From NCBI GenBank assembly GCA_016617785.1, contig JADILM010000011.1:310001-374000 (forward strand): a stretch of DNA of 64,000 bases. The letters are read 5' to 3'. The notes under the pieces were generated by a model. It was not told the origin of the DNA. It was given only the letters and a program-made list of their open reading frames with translations, and did not search any database. The stretch's first letter is position 1. Each line of letters starts with the position of its first letter. Position numbers and translations under genes: made by a program. Of this stretch, positions 21,631 to 34,200 are shown in pieces. This DNA is from Sporobolomyces roseus. Taxonomy: Eukaryota > Basidiomycota > Microbotryomycetes > Sporidiobolales > Sporidiobolaceae.

Positions 21631-24600
21631 TTTCTCTCCGGGAACAAGATAGCTGATAGAAGGTGAGCGGTGAACATAGGTCTGAGATCTATTCAGAGGT
21701 TGTTCGCCGTGATGCATGATTCCAGGAGGAAATTTGTTCATGTTAGGGAAGTGGTGAAAGCGTTTGGATTGAGAGAATCAGAGTTTCATTATCAATCTGG
21801 TGTACCAAGAATTCTCGGTATGTGTTCTCCCCTTTACTCTCTCTCTCTCTTCTGTTCTGTTCACGAAACCCATTACGAAGAAACCTGACCAAAAAGAAAT
21901 TTGAAACTTCGTGTGTGCGTTAGATTTGCATAAGGTTTTGTTGCAGGATTTGATGGAGGAGGGGGAGAAGGAAGAAGTTGATAAGAAGTTTATTGTTAGG
22001 GGTAGGAAAGTATTGGTTGATGAATGGATTGGGAACCCTTTACCCCCCATCGAACCGAAAGATCAAATGTCAAGTCATGTAAGCTACTTTCCCTTTCTTT
22101 CTCTCTTCTCACAAGCGCTTGTGCTCACGTGATGCGTCGAGTGTTTAGGTGTTGGAATTGGAGATCAACCCATCTGCAGAACCCCCTCAAACCCTCTTCG
22201 AACGATTAGATTCCCTACTCCTGAACGTCGGAGAGCGTATTCACAACGCCTCAATCGAAGAGTTCCATCTCCTGACCTCACCCCACCCCTCGACGCTCCT
22301 CTTCTCTTTCGCTCGTCAAACGACCATAAACTCACTCGACAATTTCGCTTCGTCTTCAGGAACCGGTGGTCGTAAAGTGTTTCAAGTGGAAAAAGAAATC
22401 TGGTTGGATCGATATTATGTTAGGAAACGTAAGGAGATCAAAGAGAATTGGGACGCTCTGAAGGGGATGAGGAAAGAGTACGAGGAAGTGAGGGAGAAGA
22501 AGAGAAAGTTGGACACTTTTGAGCAAGATGGGAGAGACGCGGTGGGAATTGTGAGGGGTGCGGTAGAGTATTTGGAGGGTACGAAAGAGATCGTCGAGGG
22601 AGAAGAGGTCGATGAGGAGAGGAGCGCGAGACAGGGAAGATTGAGGGAGAGTTATGGAAAAATCTTGAAGCATATCGAACAGAAATTAGAGGGTGAGTCT
22701 TTCTTTCTTCTTTAATCAAATCTCTCCCAAGTACAGAATTGACTGACGCTCATGTGCCGTCGGTTTGTGCAGAGTATGGAGCGAAACTCACCTCACTCGA
22801 ATCCACAATGTCGTCTTTGTTCGACTCTCCGTCTTGGCGAACCCTCGGTCCTTACCACCTAACCTCGATTCTAGTGCGAAACGGACTCAATGGGAGAGGA
22901 TCAGTATGGTCGATCACGAAAGGGGATGATGGGAAATGGTTCAGAACAAACGATATGACGATTGACGAGATCTCGATTGAGGAAGTGAACAAGGTGTTGA
23001 CGGAAGACAAGACGGGATTGTTCTTGGATGCGGGAGTCTCCTTGGCTTTCTATCAGTTGGAAGGTGCTGAAGACTTTGAGAGGGAAGTTCCAGGCGGATT
23101 ATCTGTGAGTTGTTCGAATCTCTCTCATCTCTGGCTGTCCGCATGACTGATGAAGTATCTTCATCGAATCACAGCGAGCTATCGCACGAGACAATCATAC
23201 CTTCTCTGGCGAATTGCTTTCCTCCGCTCCTTCACTCGAAACTCACCAAACTATCAGCTCCTGGAACCTACCTCCGCTCTCCTCTCTTCCCCTCCGTCCT
23301 CCTCCACAGCACACGACGCACACGATTTCATTCCCACGTCGATCCTCCTCTTCTGAAGAAGCGATACCAATCACGATTGATTCCGCCATCAACGACGAGG
23401 ACGATACTGAAACTGTTCAGAACATCAGCTTGAGCCCACCTCCACCGGAAACAACGGATACTACGACGAGGATGTCGGTGGATCCAGAGAATGTCGAGGA
23501 GGACGAGGAAGAGTTGGAACCGCTCATTCCCGAGGATCCGAAAGGAGGAGGAGGAGGAGGAGGAGGAGGAGGAGGAGGAGGAGGAGGAGGAGGAGGAGGA
23601 GGAGGGGAAGACGAGGAAATGTTATCTCAACCCCAAATGACACGAGAAGAATCAGAAGATGTTGCATTACGCTTGAGAGGTGGAACAAATACGGACTCAG
23701 AGGAGGAAGAAGAGGACGATGAGGATTGCCCGGATGAGGATGAAGTCGAATTGGGATTGCTCGAACCGATGCCTAGGAACAGGGATGAGTGGGATATCGA
23801 TTACAAAGTTGGAAAGATTGGTGGGTTGCCGATTTGGTTGGATCCCAGAGCTCCACTCGATGCGAGTCAGGTTGCTTGTGAAGTTTGCGAAAAGACAATG
23901 TCGTTACTCTTACAGGTGCGGACGAGTTCTTACTCAATCACCCACATCGACACAGCTGATTTTGTCTCGACACCGTTGCACAGGTCAACTCACCGGATGA
24001 TACAAGACCTCACGCAGCAGCTCGATCGCTTTACGTTTTCGCTTGTCGTTCGAAAGGCTGCGTCACGAAGGATTCGAAGAAGGCTTTGAGAGTATGGAGG
24101 ACTCAGATGGAGAGTCCTAACGACTTCTTCCCTCATAATGAAGAATCAATCGCGAAGAGGAAAGAATTAGGTACGCCTCGTTTCTCGCGCATCTCCCTTC
24201 AGAAGGATGCTGACCGATATCTGAGTGGTACAGAGAGTGCGCTCGATGAGAAGACGCAGTTGAAGGGAACGATTATGGGCGCACCAAAACCTTGGTCAGA
24301 ATGGGATGTCGCTGCAGAACCTGAACCTTACGAAGAGTCCTACTTGCCTGGTACATTCCTCTTTCCTCTAGATATCAGAGTTGCGACTGAGCATCTATCG
24401 TTCTCTGTAAAGATCCTTCGGCCCCTGCGCCTGAACAAGACACTGAGGGAGATGATGCGAATGCGGATGATACGGTTTCGGGAGTTGACAAAGAGTTTTT
24501 AGCATTTCAAGAGAGGTGCGCCTTCACGTCACCTAGTCTATCTCTCATATCTTTGATAGCTGACTAGGTACTTTGCGAATTCTCACAGAATCGAGAGGGA

Positions 24601-25055
24601 ACCTAGACAAGTTCTACGGTACTTCTTCTTCTTCCTCTCTCCTCTGCTACCGAAGTGATACTCATCTCACATCGTCGAACAGATTCTACCGACTACCCGA
24701 CATCGAAACCCCCGAGCCACTGTGGACAAGCTCCAAGAAGATCGAATCTTCCGATGTTCCACCTTGCGAATTGTGTCGAGGACCTCGCGAAGTCGAGTTC
24801 CAGGTACGTCTCTCGCCTCATCGTATCAGGCTCTCGTGTTAGAGCTGATCGTTGCGCTCGCAGGTTCTCTCAACGCTTTTGAGTCATCTCAAAGACGACA
24901 CTCTCGAATTCGATAGTCTCCTCGTCTACACCTGTTTGGACAATTGCGAGATCCCACCTCAACCTCCTCTGGGTGACAAGACTGGCTGGAAAGAGGAAGT
25001 AATCTTCAAGCAAGACTTTACGAGTTCGGGCGTGAGATTCGGGTTGGCGAATTAA
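20286..25055 (+). CDS. Fusion: UBA/UIM/USP-like pseudo-deubiquitinase joined to PDCD2/TSR4 domain
   Basis: Fifteen exons close in phase at every junction to one 1,245-residue protein. Order: UBA-like domain (residues about 8-50), two UIM-like helices (DLQRAIQES, DLDKALKLSM), a USP fold of the UBP2/USP25/28 type (about 265-700), an acidic linker with 21 glycines, LRLRGG at residues 914-919, then a complete PDCD2/TSR4 module (KIGGLPIWLDPRAPL, CEVCEKTMSLLLQ, RSLYVFAC, CELCRGPREVEFQ, and the C-terminal DSLLVYTC). In the USP part the Cys box reads LMSSLSSYLQCLYSI with Ser277 where the catalytic Cys should be; the His box reads GRGSVWSI with Ser682 in place of His. TSR4 is a dedicated chaperone of ribosomal protein uS5 in 40S assembly. 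No stop codon separates the halves, but an internal promoter with two separate genes is the main alternative. The donor of exon 3 (GTTGCG) is weak. Confidence 0.72.
23544..23606 (+). repeat. (GGA)21 trinucleotide repeat coding for polyglycine
   Basis: An almost pure GGA run lies in exon 9 of the USP-like/TSR4 fusion, in frame, and encodes 21 consecutive glycines between the USP-like part and LRLRGG. Such runs are prone to length variation. Confidence 0.95.
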
Positions 25056-25358
25056 TTGATTGAGGAAGTAAGGGTTCAATTGTACATAGCTTGAAGTAAA
25101 GGGTACATAGTAATACGCATAGCAAGTTTTCTCGTTGTCTACACTAGCAGTGATCACGAGGGCCGAGAGGAGAAAGATTGAGAAGTGCGTTTCTGCGATG
25201 TTGCAGCGAAACTTGAACAGAATGAAAACGTGAAAACGAGGAGGAAGCTAGTAAGGGAATCTGTGTACTAAGTAGGGGAAGAGGAATGGACTAGGGTATA
25301 AGCAAAGAGTACGAAAAGGGAAATGAGAATTAAGGCAGAGAGCGGTTAAAGACTGGGT
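25056..25358. other. Convergent intergenic region
   Basis: 303 bp between the 3' ends of the TSR4-fusion gene and the Msb1-like gene. Nothing was seen beyond AT-richer 3'-UTR-like sequence. Confidence 0.4.
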
Positions 25359-28300
25359 CTATTCCTCGTGATCGTGGATTGATGAAGCGGCAGAGGCGTT
25401 CGCGGATGTTGCTGTAGAAGGTACTGCAGCAGTCTCGAAAGTATCTGTGCTGTTCCTTGTCGAAATCGAGAAATTGGATTGCGACGAAACTAGAGGAGGT
25501 GGAGGATTCGATGAGGACGAGGGTTTGACAGGAGTCGAATCGATGAAGGGATCTTCCGAGTTGTTGTGTGGGGACGACGAAGAGGAGTGGAAGATGGGCG
25601 GAGGTGGCGCGGTCGGAGTCACGAGAGTCGATAGATCATGAGGCCCTTCGTTCTGTTTCGAAGGAGTTCGAGGTGCGTCTCCGTTCAGTAGACGAGAATG
25701 ATTGACAGTCGAACCCAATTCGTCCTGATCGGGAACGACCGTTGCTGAACTGTTTGGATCTCTTTGATGTAGATCGCTAATGTCTTGCGTCGGAGATACG
25801 AAAGTAGGAGGAATTGGGAGAATGGTCTCAGTCGACTCTAATGATTGCTCAGCTTCCGGTTCGCTTGTCAAAGGGTCGAATGTTGTTTGATCGTCGGGAA
25901 GGGGAGATGGTGAAGGAATGGGAGAAGGAAGATCTTCGAGCTGAGAAGGGAGTTTGACGGCAAGGTGTGAAGCCTCTTGAGCGGGCGCGTCTTGCTGAGT
26001 TTCATTCGTATTGATCGTACCTTCCGTTGGGAAGCCTGACAGAGAAGATTGTGCAGGCGTTTCGTCTTTCGATACGAGGACTGGTGTTTCGTGAGCGAGA
26101 TTCGATTGAGGCGTTGGTGAAGGCAGAGGAGAGGGCAGATCTTCGAGGGCAGAAGGTACCTTGACTCCGAGATGTTCGGCTTCTTGCGCTGGAGGTTCAT
26201 CGACGACGACGGAGGGAATGGTCGATTCTGGTTGACTTTCGAATATCTCATTCGAGGGACGAGCGAACGGCGTTCCTTCCTTCGAATTTGAGCCAAATTC
26301 CGTTGCGAGCTCCTTCTCCTCAATCTGCTCAACGACTTCGGGCGCTGCGTGTTCGGGCTGAAGAACGCCCGTGTTCTTTCCTTCCTCCTCCTTGATCGGA
26401 CCCTGTAGAGACTCGTCGACAGCTGGTAGGGGCACGATCGACGAAGCTGCTGATCCAGGTTGAGGTAGATTTGAAGAGGGAAGCGGACTGGGAGAAGCAG
26501 GAGTTGGTGAACTAGCTTTTCCGAATCGGTTCGTCGACGGCGAAGGCGTGATCGAGTTGGGAGAGCCGTTTGTGTTCGCGATCTGGTTCAGCTCGGCAAC
26601 ACGTTTCTTGACACTCGATACTGGAGTCGGGACTTTACGTTCCTTCGTCGCTGATTTTCGAGTTTCCTCCTCTTGAGTTCGACGAAGATCCATTTCTTTC
26701 TTCGCTTCGACCTTCGAAGCCTTCTCACGCTCTTGATCGAGCTTGTTGGATGACTTCTTGCGAGTGAGGAAGCTACGAGTACGAGCGAGGAACTTCTTCG
26801 AGGTCGAGCCTTGAGAAGTTGCCGAAGGAGTAGGCGAGACTGGAATCGTGGGAGAATCTGTATTGGCTTCTGCTTCGGCTGACGAGTGGTTCTTTGTCGA
26901 AGTAGGAGTAGCGAGAAGCGCCGGTGAAGCGGGTGTTGTCGATTCTGGCTGAGGAGGGGAATTTGGAACGGGGCCTGAAGAGGGGACGATTTCAGGTTGT
27001 TGGAAAGGAGGTTCTTCGATATTGCTCAATCCGAGACCAAGGTTCGTTGCTGTATCATCGAGAGAACGTCAGCTTGAATTGATCGTCGAATGGGTCAATC
27101 CTTGCTTACCTTCACTGACAGATTCGCTCTTCTCGGTTGGAATGACCTCTCCCTCCTCTTGTACTAGCTCTGGCTCTCGAATCTCTTCATCGACCGCAGC
27201 AGGAAGCGTCTCTGCTTCGCCTCCAGGAGGAGAGAGGGTGAAAGTAGGTGAAGCGACCGTTTCCATCGATCTTGGCTCGATCGGTGCTGGCGTAGCAATG
27301 ATCTCTGAATCGTCTCCATGCGATGAAGGTACGTCATTGATGGGAGAAGCGATAGGGTTGAGAAGGAGAGATCCAGCTTCGCTCGAGGGAGTTCGAATTG
27401 CTGCTGCTCGAGAAATTGTCGGCGAATCGGCGAGAGGCTGTACGACCGAAGACAGGCAAAGGGTCAGCTCGTAGAGTCTTCAAGTGTTCGACATTACGTA
27501 CAGTAGCATTCTCTGTCGAAGGAGAAGGGTTCAATAGCGAAGCATTGACAGCTCCGAGAATCGGTTGACCTTGGAGAAGAACCTCTTTGAGCGGAGTTTC
27601 GGGCAAAGGCGGCGAGATTGACTGCGGCATGAGAGGTAAGGCTGATTCCTTGACTGGTTTCTCCTCGATTGCGTCCTTCTCCTCCAGCGGTTTCGTTCCA
27701 GTGACGGGAGAAGCTTGACTCCGGCGTCTCGCCTCTTCTGCCTCCAACGAGTACTTGGCCGGAATAGCAGGTACCGGAGCGCCCATGAGTTCTGCTTCAA
27801 ACTTTGGTGGAGACGAGTAGGAAAGTTGTCGATCTTTCTCCTCGGTTGGCGAAGAGATCGAGCTTCTCGACTTGCGACGAGCCATAGTCCTCGAGATTGT
27901 GCGAGTGATGACGTTGCCGTCGGATGGTGACGTCGAGTAGGGTTGAGGAGAGGTAGAGGAGGGGTCCATGCTTGAACGTCTTGGTTGATTCGAGACGATG
28001 GGAATCGGAGGAGGTAAATCCGGAATGACCATACTTTTCCTCGATTGCTTTTTGCTCTTCGTTCCAGCGAGTGATCCAATTGTTGCAGTATTCTCCGTCG
28101 AGGGTTCTCGTTTTGATCCGAAGATCGAGCTCGCTCGCTTCGTCCAACTTCGAGGATTCAAACTTGACGTTTCCGAGGGATCGTTGCGACCTTTCCTCGA
28201 GGTACTGGATTGATTGCGCTGGAGGAAGGGAGCAGGAGTTGGAGGTGGGGCATCGACGAGGGGTAAAAGCTTTTCGTAGATGAACAGATGGAGATGCTGC

Positions 28301-30415
28301 TGAGCAGAGGATTCGAGGGGTAGAGAAGAAAGGATCGAGGGTCGGAAGGGAGCGACGAGGATAGAGGGCCAGCTCGAGACTGGTGAAGAGGTAGTGGTCG
28401 ATTCGATCAACGTGTCTAGCCAAACATCTGAAAATTCTTCGTCAATTTCCATCCACTCGATTTTGACGATCTTACTTTCCCCTCGTTTCGGTAGACTCCT
28501 GGCGATACTCCTCTCGCCCGAGCTACTTGACCCATTCCTGAACTGTCCGAATTCGTCCGAGAGGTTGTTCGGTGCAGTGTTTGAGAACCCTTTCTGAGTG
28601 AAATCGTTCCAACTAGGAGTGACGACTCGCTTCTGTTGATCCTGCGGCGAAAGGTGTGTGACAGATCTATTGGGGAAGTTGGCGAAGCTTGGAGACCCAG
28701 ACGGAGGAGATTCTTCGAGTGCTGACAATCGGAATGGGGATGCGTCGGATTGATGTCGTCTAGGAGAGGGAGCAGCTGGCGATGCTGATGAAGTGGTGGT
28801 GGACAGTCCAAGTAGATCAAACACCCTGACAGTCTCGTCGTCGAGTACTTCTCTCCATCCTTCCCGTTTCCCCTTCTCGCTCGTCACTCTCCAGGTATCG
28901 CCTTCTTCTCCCTGATCCCCCTCGAGACCCGCCTCGAACGCATCCAACATGATCTCGATCGGTTTTCGTCTCGCATACTTTCCCTCCCTCTGACCTCCAA
29001 CGAGATATCCAGTTTCCTGATCGTTGACTCCCTCTCCATCCTCTCCAATTCTCCTCCATCCTTCTCCTCGACTTTCCACCTCCACCTTCAACACTCTTAC
29101 CCTCCTTCCTCCTACTCCGGAATCCGGATCACCAGTTCTAGACCTCTCAACGAACCTCCTGAAATCACTAACGAGTTCCTGTAATCTCGGTGGTAAATCA
29201 TCTTGTTCCCACAAGAACGCTTTCAAGCATCCTTCCAAAACCATCCCACTCTCTCTCCAACTCTCGTATAATCCTTCGCAGTTCTCTTTGAGGTGTTGTG
29301 AGGGAGGAGCGAAGAGGTAGTAACCGATCAAACGACACAGTCGGCGAGAAGTCATGGCGTTTTGTTCGGAGTATGCTGAGACTGCTTGAATCGTTGCAAG
29401 GGTAGAGATGAGAAGTCGCTGCGAAGGAGGAGGGAGTGAAGGGAGGAGATAGGCGCTGAAGGACGAGTGAGGGTATGAAGCGCGAGAGATCGAGGAGAGG
29501 AAAGAACGATAGAATTCGGAGGGAGAGGTTGAAGATCCGAGGGGGAAAGGTGAAGAGGGAGTGAAATGACGGAGACCCTGTACATTTTCATGACCTGTGA
29601 GATGCGGCGAATCAGATTCCTAGGCAAGGTGTGGAAGACGCACCCATTTCAAAACCGAGACTAAATCGTGAATCTCTGCGAATCTCAGTTCCTCCTTGAA
29701 TCGATGTAGCTTCACCGTCTTGCTCGCTTCGGTACCTCTCGTCGACGAGGAGGTAGCGTTCGTTGTCGAGGAGAATTCTGAGGCGTAGTCGAGGAACAGC
29801 AAAGAGAGTTTACGAATGTGAGGTAAAGATTCGCTTGAACGGTAAGGTCGGAAGATTCCCAATGTCGTGAGTCCTGCAGCGAGTATCAAGATTCGGACTA
29901 GTCAGCGATCGAAACAAGAGAGCTCGAAATAGAGAAGAGTGCTCACCGCGAGATCTGATAGTTTCACCACACTCATCCATGAGCGTGATCATCTGTTCCT
30001 CTCCAATCCTCGCTTTCTCTAGCCTCGCGCACTCCTTCCTGACTCTCGCTAGATCCTCCTTCTTTCCCCTCCTCATTTCCTCCTCACTCTGCTGTCGCAT
30101 TCGAGGACTCCCATCTCCCTGCCCTTGAATCTCGACCCATGGTTGAGTATCCACCGATCTAGTACTCCCACTAGCGGCGAGCCCTTCTTCTTCTTGACCA
30201 ATTAGTCGCGAACGAGATGGTTTGGGACTGATTCCGAAGGGTACCGAGAGTGAATCATCGCGGAGGAAACTTGATGATGGGAGGTCGAGGGGGAGGTAGG
30301 AAGTGGATTGGGCAGAAGGAGGGGGAGTGGAATGCCGTCGATGCGCTTTCAAGGAGGAGGACGAAGCAGAGGGGTCTTTCGACTTTGACGAGGAGAAACG
30401 AGAGAGGAATTGCAT
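25359..30415 (-). CDS. Msb1/Mug8-domain protein (cell polarity regulator), long disordered tail
   Basis: Exons 30415-29947, 29897-29640, 29594-27502, 27437-27110 and 27049-25359 give 1,612 residues. After a Ser-rich N terminus the conserved part contains LTTLGIFRPYRSSESLPHIR, LLFLDYASEF, FKEELRFAEIHDLVSVLKW, GLRHFTPSS and MTSRRLCRLIGYYLF. This fits the Msb1/Mug8 domain (formerly DUF1708), known from budding-yeast Msb1 (multicopy suppressor of polarity defects, acting with Cdc42/Rho) and fission-yeast Mug8. The C-terminal roughly 1,100 residues are Ser/Pro-rich with two near-identical motifs (see findings). The junction of exons 2 and 3 is uncertain: a 45-nt intron with a GTCTTC donor, or a 24-nt one with GTGCGT, both restore the frame. 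Family assignment is from memory of the domain and is moderately secure. Confidence 0.72.
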
Positions 30416-31207
30416 TGGTTTGGGTCCGTGAACCGGGCTGGAGAGAAGCGAGAGTGTCAGTTCAGTGGTGTAGAGAGGGAGAGATCGTGTTTGGGAAGAA
30501 AGGGAAGCGAAGTGCACGGCTCCTCGAATTTCGAAGACGAGACGAGGGGAAGGGAGGAAAGCGTTTCGACCCTCCGACTTCCGTGACTGCAAGCCTGTAG
30601 AGCTAATTCGTGACCTCGCCGTGGACTCGAATAGCTGCACTCGTAGCGTATTGAAGCGTCCCTTCCCTTTGATCAATGAGAGCTCCACATCCCTCTTCCC
30701 TTCCTCCTCTCAATACCGAGGGCTCTCAACCGGACATACTGATCCTTCTAGAGCGTACCAGGATGTAAGGCAAAGCGAGCGGGGTACTTACAGCTTGTTA
30801 CGAAGTTGACTGATCGTCTGACAAGTCACTCAATCAACTAGGCTTGTTCTGAAGCGACAACACGCTCTAGAGGTTTGTCGATCGGCTTGCTATATTACTG
30901 AGTGTTGTAGGATCCTGTAGAGTAGTCGAAGTGTTGGTTTCGGAGGAGTGTCGGAATCGAGGAGAGTGAAAGAAAGGAAGAAAATGATCGAGTGTACGAA
31001 AGGGGTCAACATCTCGCTTCCTCGCTGTTATTTCGCTCGAGCTATCGAGAGTTCTACTATATTACGAGACTCACTTTGTACCAGTCGGATCCCTAGTCAG
31101 AAGAGAAGAAGATATTTGTCATCAGAGTCGACTCGATTTTCGCCAACTCTCTCTTGCACTCTCTTCCACATATACATATCTACTTCGACTGCACTTCTAT
31201 TTGTTGC
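30416..31207. promoter_or_regulatory. Divergent promoter, Msb1-like gene / FAP1-like gene
   Basis: 792 bp between opposite start codons, the longest shared upstream region of the divergent pairs here. It contains only short, unconvincing open frames. No specific element was assigned. Confidence 0.45.
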
Positions 31208-34200
31208 ATGTCAAGCCCATTCACGGCGGCGGCTAATTTACAAGGTCCTCAACCTCCGAGGGATCCAAACAATCCTTCTTCAAGAGGTAGGAACCGAAAT
31301 AGAAGAGGTAGAGGCGGAGGAGCACAACAGAACGGACAAGCGAATGGATCAGTAGATGGTCAGGAACAAGGTCAGCAGAATGGAGGAGCGAGAGGGAGAG
31401 GTGGGAACAGATCAAGAGGCGGCGGAAGAGGCAGAGGGAGAGGAGGAGGTGCAGGACAAGCGAACAATACGAATGGCAGAGGTAAGCTCGCAATACTTCG
31501 TCTACAGGCAGTTCTCGAGCTGAGTGGCGTGAGCATATAGATCCGAATTCTCAAAATCATGATCCTTCTTCTTCTTCCTCCTCGGCTCAGAACGACAATC
31601 GACCTCCTCGCAATGGCAACGGCAATTCACGACGATCTCGTTTCAATGCCTCTCTCTCGAATGGATCGACCTCTCTTCATCCTACCGCTTCTCCCTTCGT
31701 TCCACCTGTTTCCACTTCTTCCTCCGGTTACTCTACACCAGCTGCACCAGTGAATCAGACTTTGACTGAGCGACTCACTCAAGAACTCACTAGCGGTACA
31801 TCCGATTGTTCAATCTGTTACGAATCGATTACTCGAACCGCTCGAATTCATTCCTGTTCGACCTGTTACACTCCTTACCATCTCCACTGTATCTCGGCCT
31901 GGGCTACTTCAGCCGTCGCAACTTCCGCCGAGAAAGCTCAACTTTTAGCTTCTCGAGATCCTCGAAACCCTCCAGACCCTCAATCTTTAAAAGGTCACTG
32001 GAGTTGTCCGAATTGCGCAACCAAATTCCCTCCTTCCTCGATTCCGACAAAGTACAAATGTTACTGTGGAAGGTTCACCGATCCTCAACCTCCTTCGAAG
32101 AGCTCGACTTCGACCCCTCACTCGTGTGCGAAACCTTGCATGAAACAGAGACCCGTCGGATGCAAACACGCTTGTTCGCTCACCTGTCATCCCGGTCCCT
32201 GTCCTCCTTGCCCAGTCGTCTTGAAAGAGAAATGTCATTGTCAGAAGAGGGTGTTGGGGATTAGATGTTCTGCTTTGAACGATGGAAAGGCCGAAACTGA
32301 AATGAGTAGGGAAATCAAAGAGGCATTAAAGAGTTGTGGTGAGGAACACGGGAAGGTCATGAGTTGTGGCATTCACACGTGTCAAGAGAAGTGTCATGAT
32401 GGACCATGTAGGGAGTGTGATCAAGAGAGGGCGAAGAAATGTTATTGTGGGAAAGAATCAAAATTGGAGATGTGTGGAGTTACCTCGACTTCTTCTCGAA
32501 TCGAAGGATGCCTCGTTCCGACCTCACAAGATTCGGATCGACCCCTCGAACGCTGGACGGGAGAATACGATTGTGGATCAGTTTGCGCCGCTCCTTACTC
32601 GTGTTCTCACCACACTTGCGATTTATCCTGTCACCCTCACACTTCACCTACTCCACCTCCCTGTCCATACTCTCCATCCGAAATCACGACTTGCCCTTGT
32701 GGTAACACTCCCCTTTCCTCCCTCCTCTCTCGACCTCGATCCGACTGTCTCTCGCCAATCCCGACCTGCTCGAAACCTTGTTCTCGACCTCTCTCGTGCG
32801 GTCACGCCTGTCAACTCACCTGTCACACCGGTTCTTGTCCACCTTGTACGACTTCGATCCCTCTAGTTTGTCGATGCGGTTCATCGAAAACGACTAGACT
32901 TTGTGGATCTCCCGAACTCGACGACAAGGGGAACGAGGTCGAATACAAGTGTGGAAGGGTTTGTAGGGCGATGAGAAACTGTGGGAGACACGTTTGTGGA
33001 AGAGTTTGTTGTGCTTTGAGTTATCAGGAAGCGTTGACGGTTGGAAAAGGGAAACAAAAGAGGAGAATGATGGATAACTCGTGGGAACAAGAAATGCAGG
33101 ATCCTCGTAAGCTAGGCTCTCCTCATCATCCTCTTTAATCATGGCTGATGTGAATTTTGCAACCGACAGTCGGTATTCATGCTTGCGATCGAACTTGCGG
33201 AAGAAAACTGAACTGTACGTCTTGACTCTCCTCAGCTGCTACGGGCTTCACTCGCTGACGAGTTTCGAGAATGCACAGGCGGTATCCATACTTGCGAGCT
33301 ACGAGATCACAAAGGAAGTTGTCCTCCTTGCCTTCGAGCAGATTTCGGCGAGTGAGTCGGAAAGCATTGATTGATTCCCCCGAATCCACGACTGATCGTG
33401 ACTGCCTTCGTCTTCCAGACTCTCGTGTCATTGTGGAGCTACCGTTGTTATGCCTCCAGTTCCTTGTGGATTTCAGATCGATTGTCGAGCACCTTGTATT
33501 CGACCTCGACCAGAATGTACGTTCACCTCATCTCTCCTCTTTACTCGAAGTCAGTTGCTTACAATCGCCCGCAAACAGGTGGTCACCCGCAACTCCCTCA
33601 CGCTTGTCACGAGAATCCAGAATGTCCGAATTGTCCTTACCTCATCAACAAACCTTGCGCTTGCGGGAAGAAGATTGTACCGAATGTCAGATGCTCGATC
33701 GAAGGAAGGAAAGTCAGTTGCGGAATGACTTGCGGAAAGTGAGTTCCTCATATCTCCAATATTCTCGAGATCAGACTTAAACTGATCTCTCCCCCTCGAT
33801 TACAGATTATTGCGGTGCGGGTTCCACCGGTGCACGAAGAGTTGTCACCCTGCTGGAGAATGCGATGAACAAGATAATCAGACTTGTTTGAAAGCGAGGA
33901 AACACTGTGGTCATCCTTGCCCTCTTCGTGCGTTGTCGAATCGATTAAGCTATCTCCAGTGATCTCTAGCTCACTCAGTTCTTCATCACACAGCTTGTCA
34001 CTTCCCTTCCTCCTGCCCCGCCGATCAACCTTGTCCGAAAATGATCGAAGTCACCTGTACTTGCGGTCACATCAAACAACAAGCTCGATGTGGAGCATCC
34101 GACTCGAAACCCGAAGGCAACAACGGTCGTCAAGTCAAATGTACCGATGCTTGTGCCGTCGCGAAAAGGAACGCTCAATTGGCCGAAGCGTTGGGAGTCG

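Noticed and set aside
23667..23684. A ubiquitin gene fragment at LRLRGG
   Set aside because: Only the six-residue tail matches; no ubiquitin fold (no MQIFVK start or Lys48/Lys63 context) precedes it.
23473..25055. Separate TSR4 gene starting at an internal Met (for example the ATG at 23473 or one at about 23620)
   Set aside because: Possible, but nothing in the sequence marks a promoter or an upstream stop, and the frame is continuous with the USP-like exons; kept as the main alternative to the fusion.
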